This document shows positions 36,840 to 46,559 of a stretch of 64,000 nucleotides of DNA, piece by piece (within the stretch, counting starts at the first letter, position 1; each line of letters starts with the position of its first letter). Source of the stretch: Winogradskyella sp. J14-2 (GTDB lineage: Bacteria; Bacteroidota; Bacteroidia; Flavobacteriales; Flavobacteriaceae); the NCBI RefSeq assembly GCF_001971725.1, contig NZ_CP019388.1:1364001-1428000 (forward strand). Reading direction: 5' to 3'. The translations under genes were made by a program, and so were the position numbers. The notes below the pieces were generated by a model. The model was not told the origin of the DNA and did no database searches. It worked only from the letters and a program-made list of their open reading frames with translations.

Positions 36840-38297
36840 ATGAAAACATTAAAACACATTACATTATTAGTCATTTTTGCTTGTTTTGCATCGTGCAAAA
36901 ACGATGATAACAACAACAGCCAACCTCAAAATTTGGTTGAGTTAAACTCTCACTCTCAGACACCTGTTTTTCTAAAGCTAGAACCTGAGTTTTCTAACGT
37001 AAACATTTACAATTTTTTATCTTCCGAAGATCAGCTAGCAGACACACCAAACTTTGTATATGGTTCTATGGCAGATGGTGCTGGCCTCTTAAAAAACTCA
37101 GACAACACTTACACGCTTATAAATAATATTGAGGCAGATTACTCTATTGCTAGAGTTACATTAGATGAAACTTTTAAACCTATCGCTGGCGAATATATAC
37201 TTAATGCCGCTGCCACTGCTGCTACTGCTCAATGCTCTGGCTCTTTAATCACTATGGAAGAGCATGGATTTGGCCCACTATATCTTTCTGGTGGTGAATG
37301 GGGAGGTGCATCTAAAGGTGTATTTGCAACAGACCCTTATAAATCTGCAAACTCTGCCTCTTCTGCGTTAATGCTTCCTGCTTTTGGGCAATGGTCTACA
37401 GAAAATGCTGTGGTAATAGGCAAAGATGCTTACCCAAATAAAACGGTTGCTTTTATTGGCGACGATCATTCAGACAACGCAATTCCTTCTGGACAATTAG
37501 GTATGTATGTTGGTGACTTTGCTGATTTAAATGGTGGACAGCTTTACGGACTAAGAGTAACACAAGCTGGTATTAACTTTGAAATGGATATGCAAGAAGG
37601 GCAATCTTACCCAATTGATTTTGTTGCTTTAAACGAAACTAATATCGATTTGTTAGATGCCGAAGCAAAAACCAAAGGTGTAATGGGCTTTTCTAGATTA
37701 GAAGATATTGATTGGAGAAGAGGTTCTGCATCAAACAATAGAGAAATTTATTTCTGTGTTACTGGCAGAAAAAAGCCAGATTTAGTAGGTAAAGGTACAA
37801 TTTACGGCCGTATATATAAAGTTGTTTTAAATGATAATGATCCTACAGGTGCTGGTACAATAATATGCGTATTAGACGGTGATTTACAAAATGGCATCGC
37901 TAAAGCTTTTCATAGCCCAGACAATATTTTAGTAACAGAAAACTATGCGTACATTCAAGAAGATCCAAATGGTTACTTTGATAATGCAGACAAAATGCAC
38001 TACGCTCGTTTATATCAATATAACCTAAATACTGGTGCACTAAAAGTTGTACTAGAATGCGACCAAGAAACAGCTTCTGCTCAAGGCTACGGTACCACTA
38101 CTGGTGTTTGGGAATTAACTGGTATGATTGATATCTCGGATATCATTGGCATAGATGAATCCTTTGTTTTAATTACCCAAAATCACGGTTGGGAACCTGC
38201 AGATGGTTCTGCTTTTACTGACCCTAATGCCAACCCAGCAGCAGATAGCAGAAAAGAAGGAAGCATGTTATACGTATTACAAGGATTAGATAGATAA
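36840..38297 (+). CDS. PhoX-like (DUF839) beta-propeller lipoprotein
   Basis: 485 residues. Lipoprotein signal (LLVIFACFASCKNDD, lipid Cys near 19). Motifs FSRLEDIDWRRG near 280, GTIYGRIYKVVLND, SPDNILVTENYAYIQED near 360 and DSRKEGSMLYVLQ resemble the PhoX alkaline phosphatase/DUF839 propeller, which uses Fe and Ca ions. The match is partial, so phosphatase activity is unproven. It sits 1 base before the peroxidase gene; co-transcription is near certain. Confidence 0.55.
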   Translation: MKTLKHITLLVIFACFASCKNDDNNNSQPQNLVELNSHSQTPVFLKLEPEFSNVNIYNFLSSEDQLADTPNFVYGSMADGAGLLKNSDNTYTLINNIEADYSIARVTLDETFKPIAGEYILNAAATAATAQCSGSLITMEEHGFGPLYLSGGEWGGASKGVFATDPYKSANSASSALMLPAFGQWSTENAVVIGKDAYPNKTVAFIGDDHSDNAIPSGQLGMYVGDFADLNGGQLYGLRVTQAGINFEMDMQEGQSYPIDFVALNETNIDLLDAEAKTKGVMGFSRLEDIDWRRGSASNNREIYFCVTGRKKPDLVGKGTIYGRIYKVVLNDNDPTGAGTIICVLDGDLQNGIAKAFHSPDNILVTENYAYIQEDPNGYFDNADKMHYARLYQYNLNTGALKVVLECDQETASAQGYGTTTGVWELTGMIDISDIIGIDESFVLITQNHGWEPADGSAFTDPNANPAADSRKEGSMLYVLQGLDR

Positions 38298-38298
38298 G

Positions 38299-40104
38299 AT
38301 GAATATAACCACATTAAAAAAGGCATACATTTTACTGGTATGCCTTTTTGCTTTAAATTACAGTTGCAAAAACGACAAAGATTATACTGCTGTATCTCAA
38401 AATGAGAAAGCAATTCCACTTGCGCTTTTAGAAAACCACTATAAGACAAAGTTGAGCCAATGCATTAACGCTCTTGAGGCACTTGAAAATGCAACAAGTT
38501 TTGAAACCGCTCTTTCTAATTACAAAGATGCCAGAAACCATTTTAAAAGCATAGAGCCAATCCTGGCATTTGTAGATAAGAACAATTATATGTCCTTAAA
38601 TGCACCTAACATTTTAAAAGTTGAAGAGGAAGATGCGACAGACATAAAAATCAAAACACCGTTTGGCTTTCAGGTTATAGAAGAAAAACTGCACGACGAA
38701 CCTTTAGACCTTAAATCTGTTGCAAAAATTACCAAAAAAACCAAAAATAGATTACAGCTTATTGAACAAAACACCTATGTAAAGCTTAAAGATTATCATG
38801 TCATTTGGCTTATTAGAGATCAAATTGCTAGAATTGCTTTAACAGGTATTACTGGTTTTGATTCGCCTGTATTAGAAGCTTCTTTAACCGAAGCTCAACT
38901 AGGTTATGCAACCGTTAAAAATATTTTAAATACATATACTGAAAACTTTTCTGACCCAGCGTTATTAAAAAAGTGGAATACTGAAATAAAGGCATCAATT
39001 AAAGCACTTCAAACAGACTTTAATAATTTTGACAGGTATCTTTTCATTAAAAATCATACACATAAGCAACTAGCACTACTCAATAATACTGTGAAAGATT
39101 GGAATGTAGAGTTCCCTTTTGAATTAGCTTTCAACAATACGATGACATCGCTATTTTCTAATAACACTTTTAATATTGATTTTTTTGCAGACTACGTAGA
39201 AATTGATTCTTTAAAACACAATAAACAACAGCTAGGAAAGACCCTTTTTAATGATAGGAAACTATCAGCCAACAATGCGATGAGTTGTGCAACTTGCCAC
39301 AAACAAGAATTAGCGTTTACAGATGGTTTAAAGATTTTTCCAAAGCAGAAACGCAATACACCAACGTTAACCTATGCTGCATTGCAGCAAAGCTTTTTCT
39401 ACGATGGAAGAACAGGTAATTTAGAAGGGCAAATTGTAGATGTGGTAAACAATGTTAACGAGTTTCATAGCGATTTATCAAATTTGCAAACGGTAATAAA
39501 AACGGATAGCACTTACGTTAAATTCTTCAACAAACTATATCCAAATGGTGTTACAGATGCTAATATTAGAAATGCTATTGCAGTATACATTAGAAGTTTG
39601 AATACATTCAACTCTAAATTTGACAATAACATCAACGACATTGAGCAAACTATTAGCCAATCTGAGATTAATGGTTTTAATCTATTTATGGGAAAAGCAA
39701 AATGTGCCACTTGTCATTTTGCACCAGTTTTTAACGGTACAGTACCTCCAAATTTTACAGAAACTGAATTTGAACTTTTAGGTGTGCCAAAATCAACCAA
39801 TTTGCCTGCTATTGCAGACACAGATTTTGGAAGGTATGATGTGTTTAAAACCGAAGAGCGAAAGCACTTTTTTAAAACACCAACGGTTAGAAACATTTCT
39901 AAAACTGCACCATACATGCACAATGGTGTTTACGCAGATTTAGAAGCCCTAATGGATTTTTATAATAACGGAGGTGGTGCTGGTCTGGGCTTAGAATTTG
40001 AATACCAAACTCTCCCTCCAGATTCATTAAACTTACAACCAAATGAGATAAAAGATATTATTGCATTTATGAATAGCCTAGAAGATAAACAACCTATACT
40101 ATAA
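38299..40104 (+). CDS. Di-haem cytochrome c peroxidase with imelysin-like N-terminal domain
   Basis: 601 residues. Lipoprotein signal (YILLVCLFALNYSCKND). Residues 30-300 are helical and resemble imelysin-type iron-responsive domains (DARNHFKSIEPILAFVD, TPFGFQVIEEKLHDE). The C-terminal half has two haem motifs, CATCHK near 330 and CATCHF near 468, with GRTGNLEGQIVDVVNN and PYMHNGVYADLEALMDFYNNGG, typical of bacterial peroxidase/MauG proteins. Expected to act in the periplasm on H2O2 or a partner protein. Fused form known from flavobacteria. Confidence 0.85.
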   Translation: MNITTLKKAYILLVCLFALNYSCKNDKDYTAVSQNEKAIPLALLENHYKTKLSQCINALEALENATSFETALSNYKDARNHFKSIEPILAFVDKNNYMSLNAPNILKVEEEDATDIKIKTPFGFQVIEEKLHDEPLDLKSVAKITKKTKNRLQLIEQNTYVKLKDYHVIWLIRDQIARIALTGITGFDSPVLEASLTEAQLGYATVKNILNTYTENFSDPALLKKWNTEIKASIKALQTDFNNFDRYLFIKNHTHKQLALLNNTVKDWNVEFPFELAFNNTMTSLFSNNTFNIDFFADYVEIDSLKHNKQQLGKTLFNDRKLSANNAMSCATCHKQELAFTDGLKIFPKQKRNTPTLTYAALQQSFFYDGRTGNLEGQIVDVVNNVNEFHSDLSNLQTVIKTDSTYVKFFNKLYPNGVTDANIRNAIAVYIRSLNTFNSKFDNNINDIEQTISQSEINGFNLFMGKAKCATCHFAPVFNGTVPPNFTETEFELLGVPKSTNLPAIADTDFGRYDVFKTEERKHFFKTPTVRNISKTAPYMHNGVYADLEALMDFYNNGGGAGLGLEFEYQTLPPDSLNLQPNEIKDIIAFMNSLEDKQPIL

Positions 40105-40149
40105 ATAAGAAACAGACTACAAATTTTATTATATTAGTAACTCACAATC

Positions 40150-42177
40150 ATGAAGTTACTAAATTTTACCATAATAAAACTTACAGTTTGTCTTATTCTA
40201 GGCATTTGTATTGCCCATTATTTTAAACCAAGTTTTAGCATAGCCATTTACCTATCCTTAGGTTTAATGGCTATACTTTTTCTCTACTATTTAATACTAA
40301 AAGGCAAGCATAGCAAACAACCACTCTTTGGATTAATTTCTTATTTCTGCATGATAAGTCTAGGAATTAATGCTTATAATTTTGAGAACGAGAAGATCCA
40401 TCAAACCCATTACAGCAACTTAGATTTTAATGCCTTAATTGAATTAAGATTAAAAATCAAAGAGCGCCTAAAATCAGATCTCTATAACGATAAGTATATT
40501 GCTTCATTGATTTCTGCTAATAAGCGTGAAGCATCAGGACAACTACTTATTAATATTAAAAGAGATTCTTCATCAAGCCCATTACCTGTTGATGCTATTA
40601 TTTACACTAAATCAGTTTTAAAAGATATTCAGAAACCGCTGAATCCGCATCAATTTGATTACAGCAGATATTTAGAACTAAGACAAGTTTATAGTCAAAT
40701 CTATCTTCAACACAATCAATTCTTAATTCTTTTTGACCAACCTACTACTGTTTATGGTTTTGCTGACTTATTTAGGACTTCCATCAACAAAAAATTGATT
40801 GATGCTGGTTTTAAGGATGAAGTTTTAAGTATTATTAACGCATTACTTTTAGGTCAAAGACAGACAATTGATAAAAGCATCTATAATAATTATGTGAATT
40901 CTGGCACTATTCATATTCTAGCTGTTTCTGGTCTGCATGTTGGAATTTTATTACTGATTCTCAATTTTGTTTTTAGACCTCTACTACTCTTTAAATACGG
41001 ATACGTTCTTAGACCAATAATTATTATTACTATACTTTGGTTATTTGCCGTTATTGCCGGATTATCACCTTCAGTTACCAGAGCCGTAACCATGTTTAGC
41101 GTTATAAGTTTTGCCATGCATCTTAAACGGCCTGCAAATATCTATAACACACTAGCCATATCAGCCTTTTTTATTCTACTTGTAAAGCCTACATTTTTGT
41201 TTGAAGTTGGTTTTCAGATGAGCTATTTAGCTGTTTTAGGCATTGTAAGTATTCAACCTATTTTATATAAACTCTGGCAACCAAAATATTGGATTTTAGA
41301 TAAACCTTGGCAAATATTTACAGTAACATTAGCAGCACAAGCTGGTGTTCTACCGATTAGTCTATTCTATTTTCATCAGTTTCCTGGCTTGTTTTTTATA
41401 TCTAATCTTGTGGTGATTCCGTTTTTAGGATTAATTCTTGGTTTTGGCCTTTTTGTAATTGCTATGGCTTTAGTTGGTTTTCTTCCTAAACCTATAGTTG
41501 AAATTTATAGTTTAATTATAGAGTCGTTAAATGGATTTATTGCTTGGATTGCTCAGTTTGAAGACTTTTTATTTAAAGACATTCCCTTTACCTTGATGCA
41601 GGTGTTGTGTGCTTATAGCATAATAATAAGCGGTATTCAGGTTTATAAATTAAGAACTTTTAAATGGTTGGCTATTTGCCTTGTTAGCATTATTACTTTG
41701 CAAGGCACTTATCTTTTTAATAAGTTTCAAAGTAAAGATGAAGCTTTTATCGTTTTTAACAAAAGTCGCTTTTCTGTTATAGGATTTAAACAGAGTGACA
41801 GACTTGTGGTTCATCATAATCTAGATACTTCAAAACTTAAAAATGATAACATTATCAAGAATTATAAAGTTGGTGAATTAATTGACAGTGTAGCTCAATC
41901 TAATCTGCAAGATATTTATCAATTTAAAAACAAGCGATTATTAATTATAGATAGCTTAGGAGTATACAGAAATCTGTCTTTTCAACCAGACCTCATCTTA
42001 CTTCGTGATTCACCAAAGGTTAATTTAGAAAGAGTTATTGATAGTATTAAACCTGAGCAAATTATTGCAGATGCAAGTAATTACAAGACTTACATAAAAC
42101 GTTGGAAAACTACATGCAGAAACAAAAAAATCCCTTTCCATTATACGAATGAAAAGGGAGCATTTATCTTGAAATAA
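40150..42177 (+). CDS. ComEC/Rec2 family DNA-uptake channel
   Basis: 675 residues. An N-terminal pair of helices and a soluble DUF4131-like domain (about 60-210) precede the Competence domain with about eight helices, including INALLLGQRQTI, SGTIHILAVSGLHVGILLLIL and RAVTMFSVISFAMHLKRPAN. The C-terminal 170 residues follow a last helix but lack the HxHxDH motif of the metallo-beta-lactamase domain seen in ComEC of Bacillus. Likely forms the inner-membrane DNA channel. The stop lies 5 bases from the convergent thioredoxin gene. Confidence 0.88.
   Translation: MKLLNFTIIKLTVCLILGICIAHYFKPSFSIAIYLSLGLMAILFLYYLILKGKHSKQPLFGLISYFCMISLGINAYNFENEKIHQTHYSNLDFNALIELRLKIKERLKSDLYNDKYIASLISANKREASGQLLINIKRDSSSSPLPVDAIIYTKSVLKDIQKPLNPHQFDYSRYLELRQVYSQIYLQHNQFLILFDQPTTVYGFADLFRTSINKKLIDAGFKDEVLSIINALLLGQRQTIDKSIYNNYVNSGTIHILAVSGLHVGILLLILNFVFRPLLLFKYGYVLRPIIIITILWLFAVIAGLSPSVTRAVTMFSVISFAMHLKRPANIYNTLAISAFFILLVKPTFLFEVGFQMSYLAVLGIVSIQPILYKLWQPKYWILDKPWQIFTVTLAAQAGVLPISLFYFHQFPGLFFISNLVVIPFLGLILGFGLFVIAMALVGFLPKPIVEIYSLIIESLNGFIAWIAQFEDFLFKDIPFTLMQVLCAYSIIISGIQVYKLRTFKWLAICLVSIITLQGTYLFNKFQSKDEAFIVFNKSRFSVIGFKQSDRLVVHHNLDTSKLKNDNIIKNYKVGELIDSVAQSNLQDIYQFKNKRLLIIDSLGVYRNLSFQPDLILLRDSPKVNLERVIDSIKPEQIIADASNYKTYIKRWKTTCRNKKIPFHYTNEKGAFILK
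42123..42159 (-). terminator. Terminator for thioredoxin gene embedded in comEC 3' end
   Basis: On the minus strand CCCTTTTCATT pairs with AATGGAAAGGG (one mismatch) around CGTAT, then ATTTTTTTGT. It lies 24 bases after the thioredoxin stop and inside the last codons of comEC. Confidence 0.6.
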
Positions 42178-42182
42178 AACCA

Positions 42183-42752
42183 CTACTCCTTAAAAGAAGG
42201 TTCGAAGTTTTTATAATACTCATTAAACTTCTCTTGGGTATCCATTTCTTTGTACTTATCTGTCTTAAATAGTTTTAAGTACAATTCTATTTGGCGTGGT
42301 TTTAAATATCCAGAAATTGGGGCAATATACTCACCCTTTTCGTCAAAAAACACCATTGTTGGGTACGCTCTTACACCAAGTGTACGCGTTAGCTCGTGGG
42401 CACTATTACGTCTATTTGCCTTTGCAGGATCGTAATTAGGATTGGAGTATGTTTTGTCTTTATAGGTTACGGTGTCATTACCTTCACCATTAAATTTTAC
42501 GGCATAATAATGCTTATTTATATAATCTACAACATCCGCATTATGAAATGTGTGTTTATCAAGCATTTTGCAAGGGCCACACCAATTGGTGTACACATCC
42601 ATAATAATTTTTTTAGGTGCTTTTTCCTGAAGCTTAATAGCTTCCTCTAAAGTCATCCAATTAATCTCTTTTTCTAAGGGTTCACTTGCGTTTTGAAACG
42701 AAACCAATGTTCCAAAAGCTATAAAGGCTATAAGTAATTTTATTTTTTTCAT
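42183..42752 (-). CDS. Periplasmic thioredoxin-family protein
   Basis: 189 residues. A signal peptide (LLIAFIAFGTLVSFQNAS) is followed by a thioredoxin fold with the redox pair CGPC in TNWCGPCKMLDKHTF near 57-60 and the cis-Pro in GVRAYPTMVFFDEKG near 133. An insert after the first strand (NGEGNDTVTYKDKTYSNPNYDPAKANRR) is of the DUF255/thioredoxin_7-like type. Likely thiol-disulfide reductase of envelope proteins. Own terminator in comEC. Confidence 0.85.
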   Translation of the reverse strand: MKKIKLLIAFIAFGTLVSFQNASEPLEKEINWMTLEEAIKLQEKAPKKIIMDVYTNWCGPCKMLDKHTFHNADVVDYINKHYYAVKFNGEGNDTVTYKDKTYSNPNYDPAKANRRNSAHELTRTLGVRAYPTMVFFDEKGEYIAPISGYLKPRQIELYLKLFKTDKYKEMDTQEKFNEYYKNFEPSFKE

Positions 42753-42804
42753 TTTATGCTGAATTTATTTCAGTACCTATTTTGTTGCAAATCTTGTACC
42801 GAAC

Positions 42805-42836
42805 TTACAAAAAATGCTCCTAATGTGGAGCATTTT
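42805..42836 (-). terminator. Terminator of the POT transporter operon
   Basis: AAAATGCTCC and GGAGCATTTT form a 10-bp stem with loop TAATGT, followed on the minus strand by TTTTTTG. It is 23 bases after the stop of the POT gene ending at 42859. Confidence 0.8.
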
Positions 42837-42858
42837 CTATTATTTTTAACGGTAAGTA

Positions 42859-44634
42859 CTAACGTACTCCATGCATTAAACGCTTTAATAATGGATGTAA
42901 TGCAAATGAGACCAGTCCTAATGCAATTGGCACAACCGTAAATATTAAGAAGAAGTATGACAGACCATCTTCTTTTGTAATTTTCTCAATATCACCACCT
43001 ACATAATGTGCCATTTTATTTCCTATAGCTATTGCTAAGTAATATACACCGAACATAAAGGCCACCATTCTCGCTGGCACTAATTTACTTAGGTATGATA
43101 ATCCCATTGGTGACAAACATAATTCACCAAGCGTGTGAAATAAATAAGCCAGCACTAGCCAAATCATACTTAACTTTGCTGTTTCTGCACCTAAAGGTAC
43201 ATTTCTGGTAGCAAAGGCTAACAACCCAAAGCCAATAGCCATAATTATGAGGCCCAAACCGTATTTTACAGATGCTGGCGGATTGTATTTACTATCCCAC
43301 CATTTTGTGAATAATGGTGCGAAAACAATAATGAATAATGAATTAAGAATGGCAAACCATGTTATTTCAACTTCTTTAGCTTCTGCACTAAAATTGATAT
43401 AAAGCTTATAGATTACCAAAGCCCAGATAATAACAAAACTTATTGCTAAAACAATATTTGAAAAACCTATTCTACTAAATGTTTGTCTGAATAAACTTAT
43501 TAAAACATAGGTTATAATTCCGATAGGTACAATAGTCACAATTGCATCTATAATTTTAAATATTGAAGCTGCGTTTCCTTCCAGAACTCTATCAGTAAAA
43601 TCTCTAGTGTAAATCGGCAATGAACCTGCTGCTTGCTCAAACGCAGCCCAAAAGAAGATTGTAAAAATACAGAAGATTGTAAAAGCAATCATTCGGTCTC
43701 TCACAACTCTTTCATATCGCGGAATTCTAACAACAAGGATTAAAATAAATACTATTGCCGCTAACAACGCAAAAAATAGTGAGTCAGTCATACCTGCGAC
43801 TGTAAAATTTAACGTGTTGATGTTACCTATTTTACTTAATGGATCGTTGACTATAAAAATGAGTGCAGAAATGATAAAAACACCTATTAAAACATAATCA
43901 ACAGTCACAAAATAATTTAGCTTACCACTTATCTTTTCTTTAGAAGTTTCTAAACCTTCAGACAATGTATCTATTATACCCTTCTTCTCATTTTTAGGTC
44001 TGGCGCCTACATCTCCAAATAATGGCTGTGCATAATAAAACTGAACCATACCTAAAAACATAAAAATTCCAGCTAATCCAAAGCCATAACTCCAACCTAC
44101 GTTTTCGCCAAGCCAACCGCAAAGCATAATTCCGAGAAAAGCACCAGCATTTACTCCCATATAAAAGATATTATACGCGCCATCTTTCTTTTCATCATGA
44201 CCTTCATACATTTTAGATATTATTGATGTCATATTAGGTTTAAAAAATCCGTTTCCTAATATTAAAAGGGCAATTCCTATGTAAAGAAACGTAGGTGTTT
44301 CTACTGCCATAGATGCGTGTCCAAGTGTCATAAGCAGTGCACCTATAACAACAGCTAATCTATAGCCAATTTTGTTGTCTGCTAACCAACCACCAACAAT
44401 TGGTGTTAAATAAACAAACATAGCGTACGTTCCTAATAGCGATAAGGCGGCTGGCTTATCCCAACCCCAACCAGGATTGTCACCAACAAGAGCACCTGTT
44501 AAAAATATAACAAGAATAGCGCGCATTCCGTAATACGAAAAACGCTCCCACATTTCGGTAAAGAATAGAACAAATAAACCTGCTGGATGTCCCATTACTT
44601 TAGTTTCGAAAAAATTTTCGGATGAATTATTCAT
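42859..44634 (-). CDS. POT family peptide MFS transporter
   Basis: 591 residues, about 14 helices. The family signature FFTEMWERFSYYGMRAILVIFL is at 25-46 (ExxER region), followed by GGWLADNKIGYR, a typical H+-coupled di/tripeptide transporter. FYMGVNAGAFLGIMLCGWLGE is the second POT signature. Internal loop around 210-240 is charged. Located directly downstream of a second POT gene and a dipeptidyl peptidase; a terminator at 44660 lies between the two POT genes, so it may have its own promoter. Confidence 0.92.
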   Translation of the reverse strand: MNNSSENFFETKVMGHPAGLFVLFFTEMWERFSYYGMRAILVIFLTGALVGDNPGWGWDKPAALSLLGTYAMFVYLTPIVGGWLADNKIGYRLAVVIGALLMTLGHASMAVETPTFLYIGIALLILGNGFFKPNMTSIISKMYEGHDEKKDGAYNIFYMGVNAGAFLGIMLCGWLGENVGWSYGFGLAGIFMFLGMVQFYYAQPLFGDVGARPKNEKKGIIDTLSEGLETSKEKISGKLNYFVTVDYVLIGVFIISALIFIVNDPLSKIGNINTLNFTVAGMTDSLFFALLAAIVFILILVVRIPRYERVVRDRMIAFTIFCIFTIFFWAAFEQAAGSLPIYTRDFTDRVLEGNAASIFKIIDAIVTIVPIGIITYVLISLFRQTFSRIGFSNIVLAISFVIIWALVIYKLYINFSAEAKEVEITWFAILNSLFIIVFAPLFTKWWDSKYNPPASVKYGLGLIIMAIGFGLLAFATRNVPLGAETAKLSMIWLVLAYLFHTLGELCLSPMGLSYLSKLVPARMVAFMFGVYYLAIAIGNKMAHYVGGDIEKITKEDGLSYFFLIFTVVPIALGLVSFALHPLLKRLMHGVR

Positions 44635-44659
44635 AAATCTTAAAGTATTTAGTTAGTAG

Positions 44660-44691
44660 AGAAAACCCTTGTAAAAGATAATCTACAAGGG
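44660..44691 (-). terminator. Terminator between the two POT genes
   Basis: CCCTTGTA (44666-44673) pairs with TACAAGGG (44684-44691) around a 10-base loop; on the minus strand it is followed by TTTTCTC. It lies 14 bases after the end of the upstream POT gene. Confidence 0.55.
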
Positions 44692-44704
44692 AATTGATTT
44701 ATTG

Positions 44705-46531
44705 TTAGTTATTAATATCTGGATCGGCCAGTTCATACTTTTCTGCTTCAAGCATTTCGTGTTCATTATCCTCTGCACCGTGTGTTAACTTCTTTAATTT
44801 CTTTAAAAACAAGATAAGAAGCAAGCCAAATGCAACAGTAAAAATTACCAACCATTTAAAAGTAGTATATTCTACCTCACTTTGTTGCTCTTCTAAAACA
44901 AAAGACACACCATAATCTTTACCATCGCCTTTATTTTCTGTTATTTGAGCCTTATCCTTATCCTTTTCAAAAACTAGTTTAGCATGATATGGGTTAGAAG
45001 CTGTAATATTATTTTCTTTTAAAGTTGCTAAAAGCTCTGATGTGTTAGAATCTTCTTTTTTAGAAAGCTCAAATATGCTATTTAGATCTGTTCCTTTTTC
45101 ATATTCTTTAAAAATCACTTTATCGTTCTCAGAGTAAACAGATGCTTTTACCGTAAAGTTTTTGTCTTCATTTATCGGATAATCAAAAATCTTTTTTATT
45201 CCACTTTCTGTCTTCACCTCAATTGTATCTTTACTCATAAATGGTATTACTGCTTCTTTACTGACGGTCATCTGCCCCTTAAATGGTTCTAATTGAGCAG
45301 ACTCACCAATACTTCCTGCAAGTTTATTTCCAAAACCTGTTGCTGCAAAATACACACCCATCATAATTGAAGCATATTTTAAAGGCGCTAATTTAGTAAT
45401 GAACGACAGTGCAACTGGCGAAGTACACAATTCACCAATGGTATGAAATAGGTATGCTAAGAAAATCCATATCATAGCTGCTTTACCAAAGGTTTCTGCA
45501 CTTGCTTCTTTTGAGGCAAGCATCATAAAAACATAACCAAGTCCCATTATAATGGTACCAATTGCCATTTTAAATAATGAAGAAGACTCTTTTCCTTTCT
45601 TTTTCCACCAGATCCAGAAACCACCAATTAAGGTTCCAAAAATAATGATGTAACCTGCATTTAACGACTGAAATACGGCAGCTGGTATTTCTTCTAACCA
45701 ACTCCACCCTGTTGTTCTATCTACTTTTGCATCTGTGTAAAGATTCATTAATCCTCCGGCTTGCTCAAAAGCTCCCCAAAACACTACTACAATTAAAAAG
45801 GAAATAAGTAATACTACTACTCTATCCTTTTCAATTTTATTTAAAGGTCGTTTTGAAGCTTCTTGTTCTGCCAACGAAGCTTCCTTTCCTCCAGAAAACT
45901 CACCAACACCTTTTAAGAATTTTTGTCCCCAAACAAACACTAATTGCCCAAGTAACATACCTATACCTGCTAAACCAAATCCGTAATGCCAACCATAGTA
46001 ATATGCCACAAGACCTACAGTGATACTAGCTAAAAATGCACCTATATTAATACCAATATAAAATATTGTAAATCCACTATCTCTTCTAATGTCCCCTTCT
46101 TTGTACAATCCACCAACCATAGTAGAAATGTTAGGCTTAAGACCACCAACACCTAAGATGATTAAAAGTAATCCAGTAAAAAACGCCCAATCTTGCGGTA
46201 TTGCTAAAATACCATGTCCAAAACAGAGTAAAAGTCCACCAAGCATTACGGTCTTCTTTTGACCCAAAAACTTATCAGCAATCCAACCGCCTGGTATTGA
46301 AGCAACATACACCAACATTGTATACCATCCGTACAACCAAATAGCATCTTTATTTGTCCATCCTAATCCTGGATCTATTGCTGTAGCAGAAGTTGCCATA
46401 TATAATACCAAGATACCACGCATACCATAATAAGAAAAACGCTCCCACATTTCGGTAAAAAACAAAATGAATAAACCTACTGGATGCCCAAATAGTTCTT
46501 TTTGGTGCGGTTGTTTAATTGCTGTTGACAT
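44705..46531 (-). CDS. POT family peptide MFS transporter with large periplasmic insert
   Basis: 608 residues. It shares the signature FFTEMWERFSYYGMRGILVLYM with its neighbour, plus FYIGINIGAFLASITVGLVAYYYGW. Between two late helices it has a hydrophilic insert of about 130 residues (roughly 425-560, rich in Lys/Glu/Thr, starting after SAQLEPFKGQMTVSKEAVIPF). Imports di- and tripeptides with protons. It lies 28 bases downstream of the dipeptidyl peptidase gene, which would supply its substrates. Confidence 0.92.
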   Translation of the reverse strand: MSTAIKQPHQKELFGHPVGLFILFFTEMWERFSYYGMRGILVLYMATSATAIDPGLGWTNKDAIWLYGWYTMLVYVASIPGGWIADKFLGQKKTVMLGGLLLCFGHGILAIPQDWAFFTGLLLIILGVGGLKPNISTMVGGLYKEGDIRRDSGFTIFYIGINIGAFLASITVGLVAYYYGWHYGFGLAGIGMLLGQLVFVWGQKFLKGVGEFSGGKEASLAEQEASKRPLNKIEKDRVVVLLISFLIVVVFWGAFEQAGGLMNLYTDAKVDRTTGWSWLEEIPAAVFQSLNAGYIIIFGTLIGGFWIWWKKKGKESSSLFKMAIGTIIMGLGYVFMMLASKEASAETFGKAAMIWIFLAYLFHTIGELCTSPVALSFITKLAPLKYASIMMGVYFAATGFGNKLAGSIGESAQLEPFKGQMTVSKEAVIPFMSKDTIEVKTESGIKKIFDYPINEDKNFTVKASVYSENDKVIFKEYEKGTDLNSIFELSKKEDSNTSELLATLKENNITASNPYHAKLVFEKDKDKAQITENKGDGKDYGVSFVLEEQQSEVEYTTFKWLVIFTVAFGLLLILFLKKLKKLTHGAEDNEHEMLEAEKYELADPDINN

Positions 46532-46559
46532 ATAATTTAATTTAGTTAGTTATTTTTAG

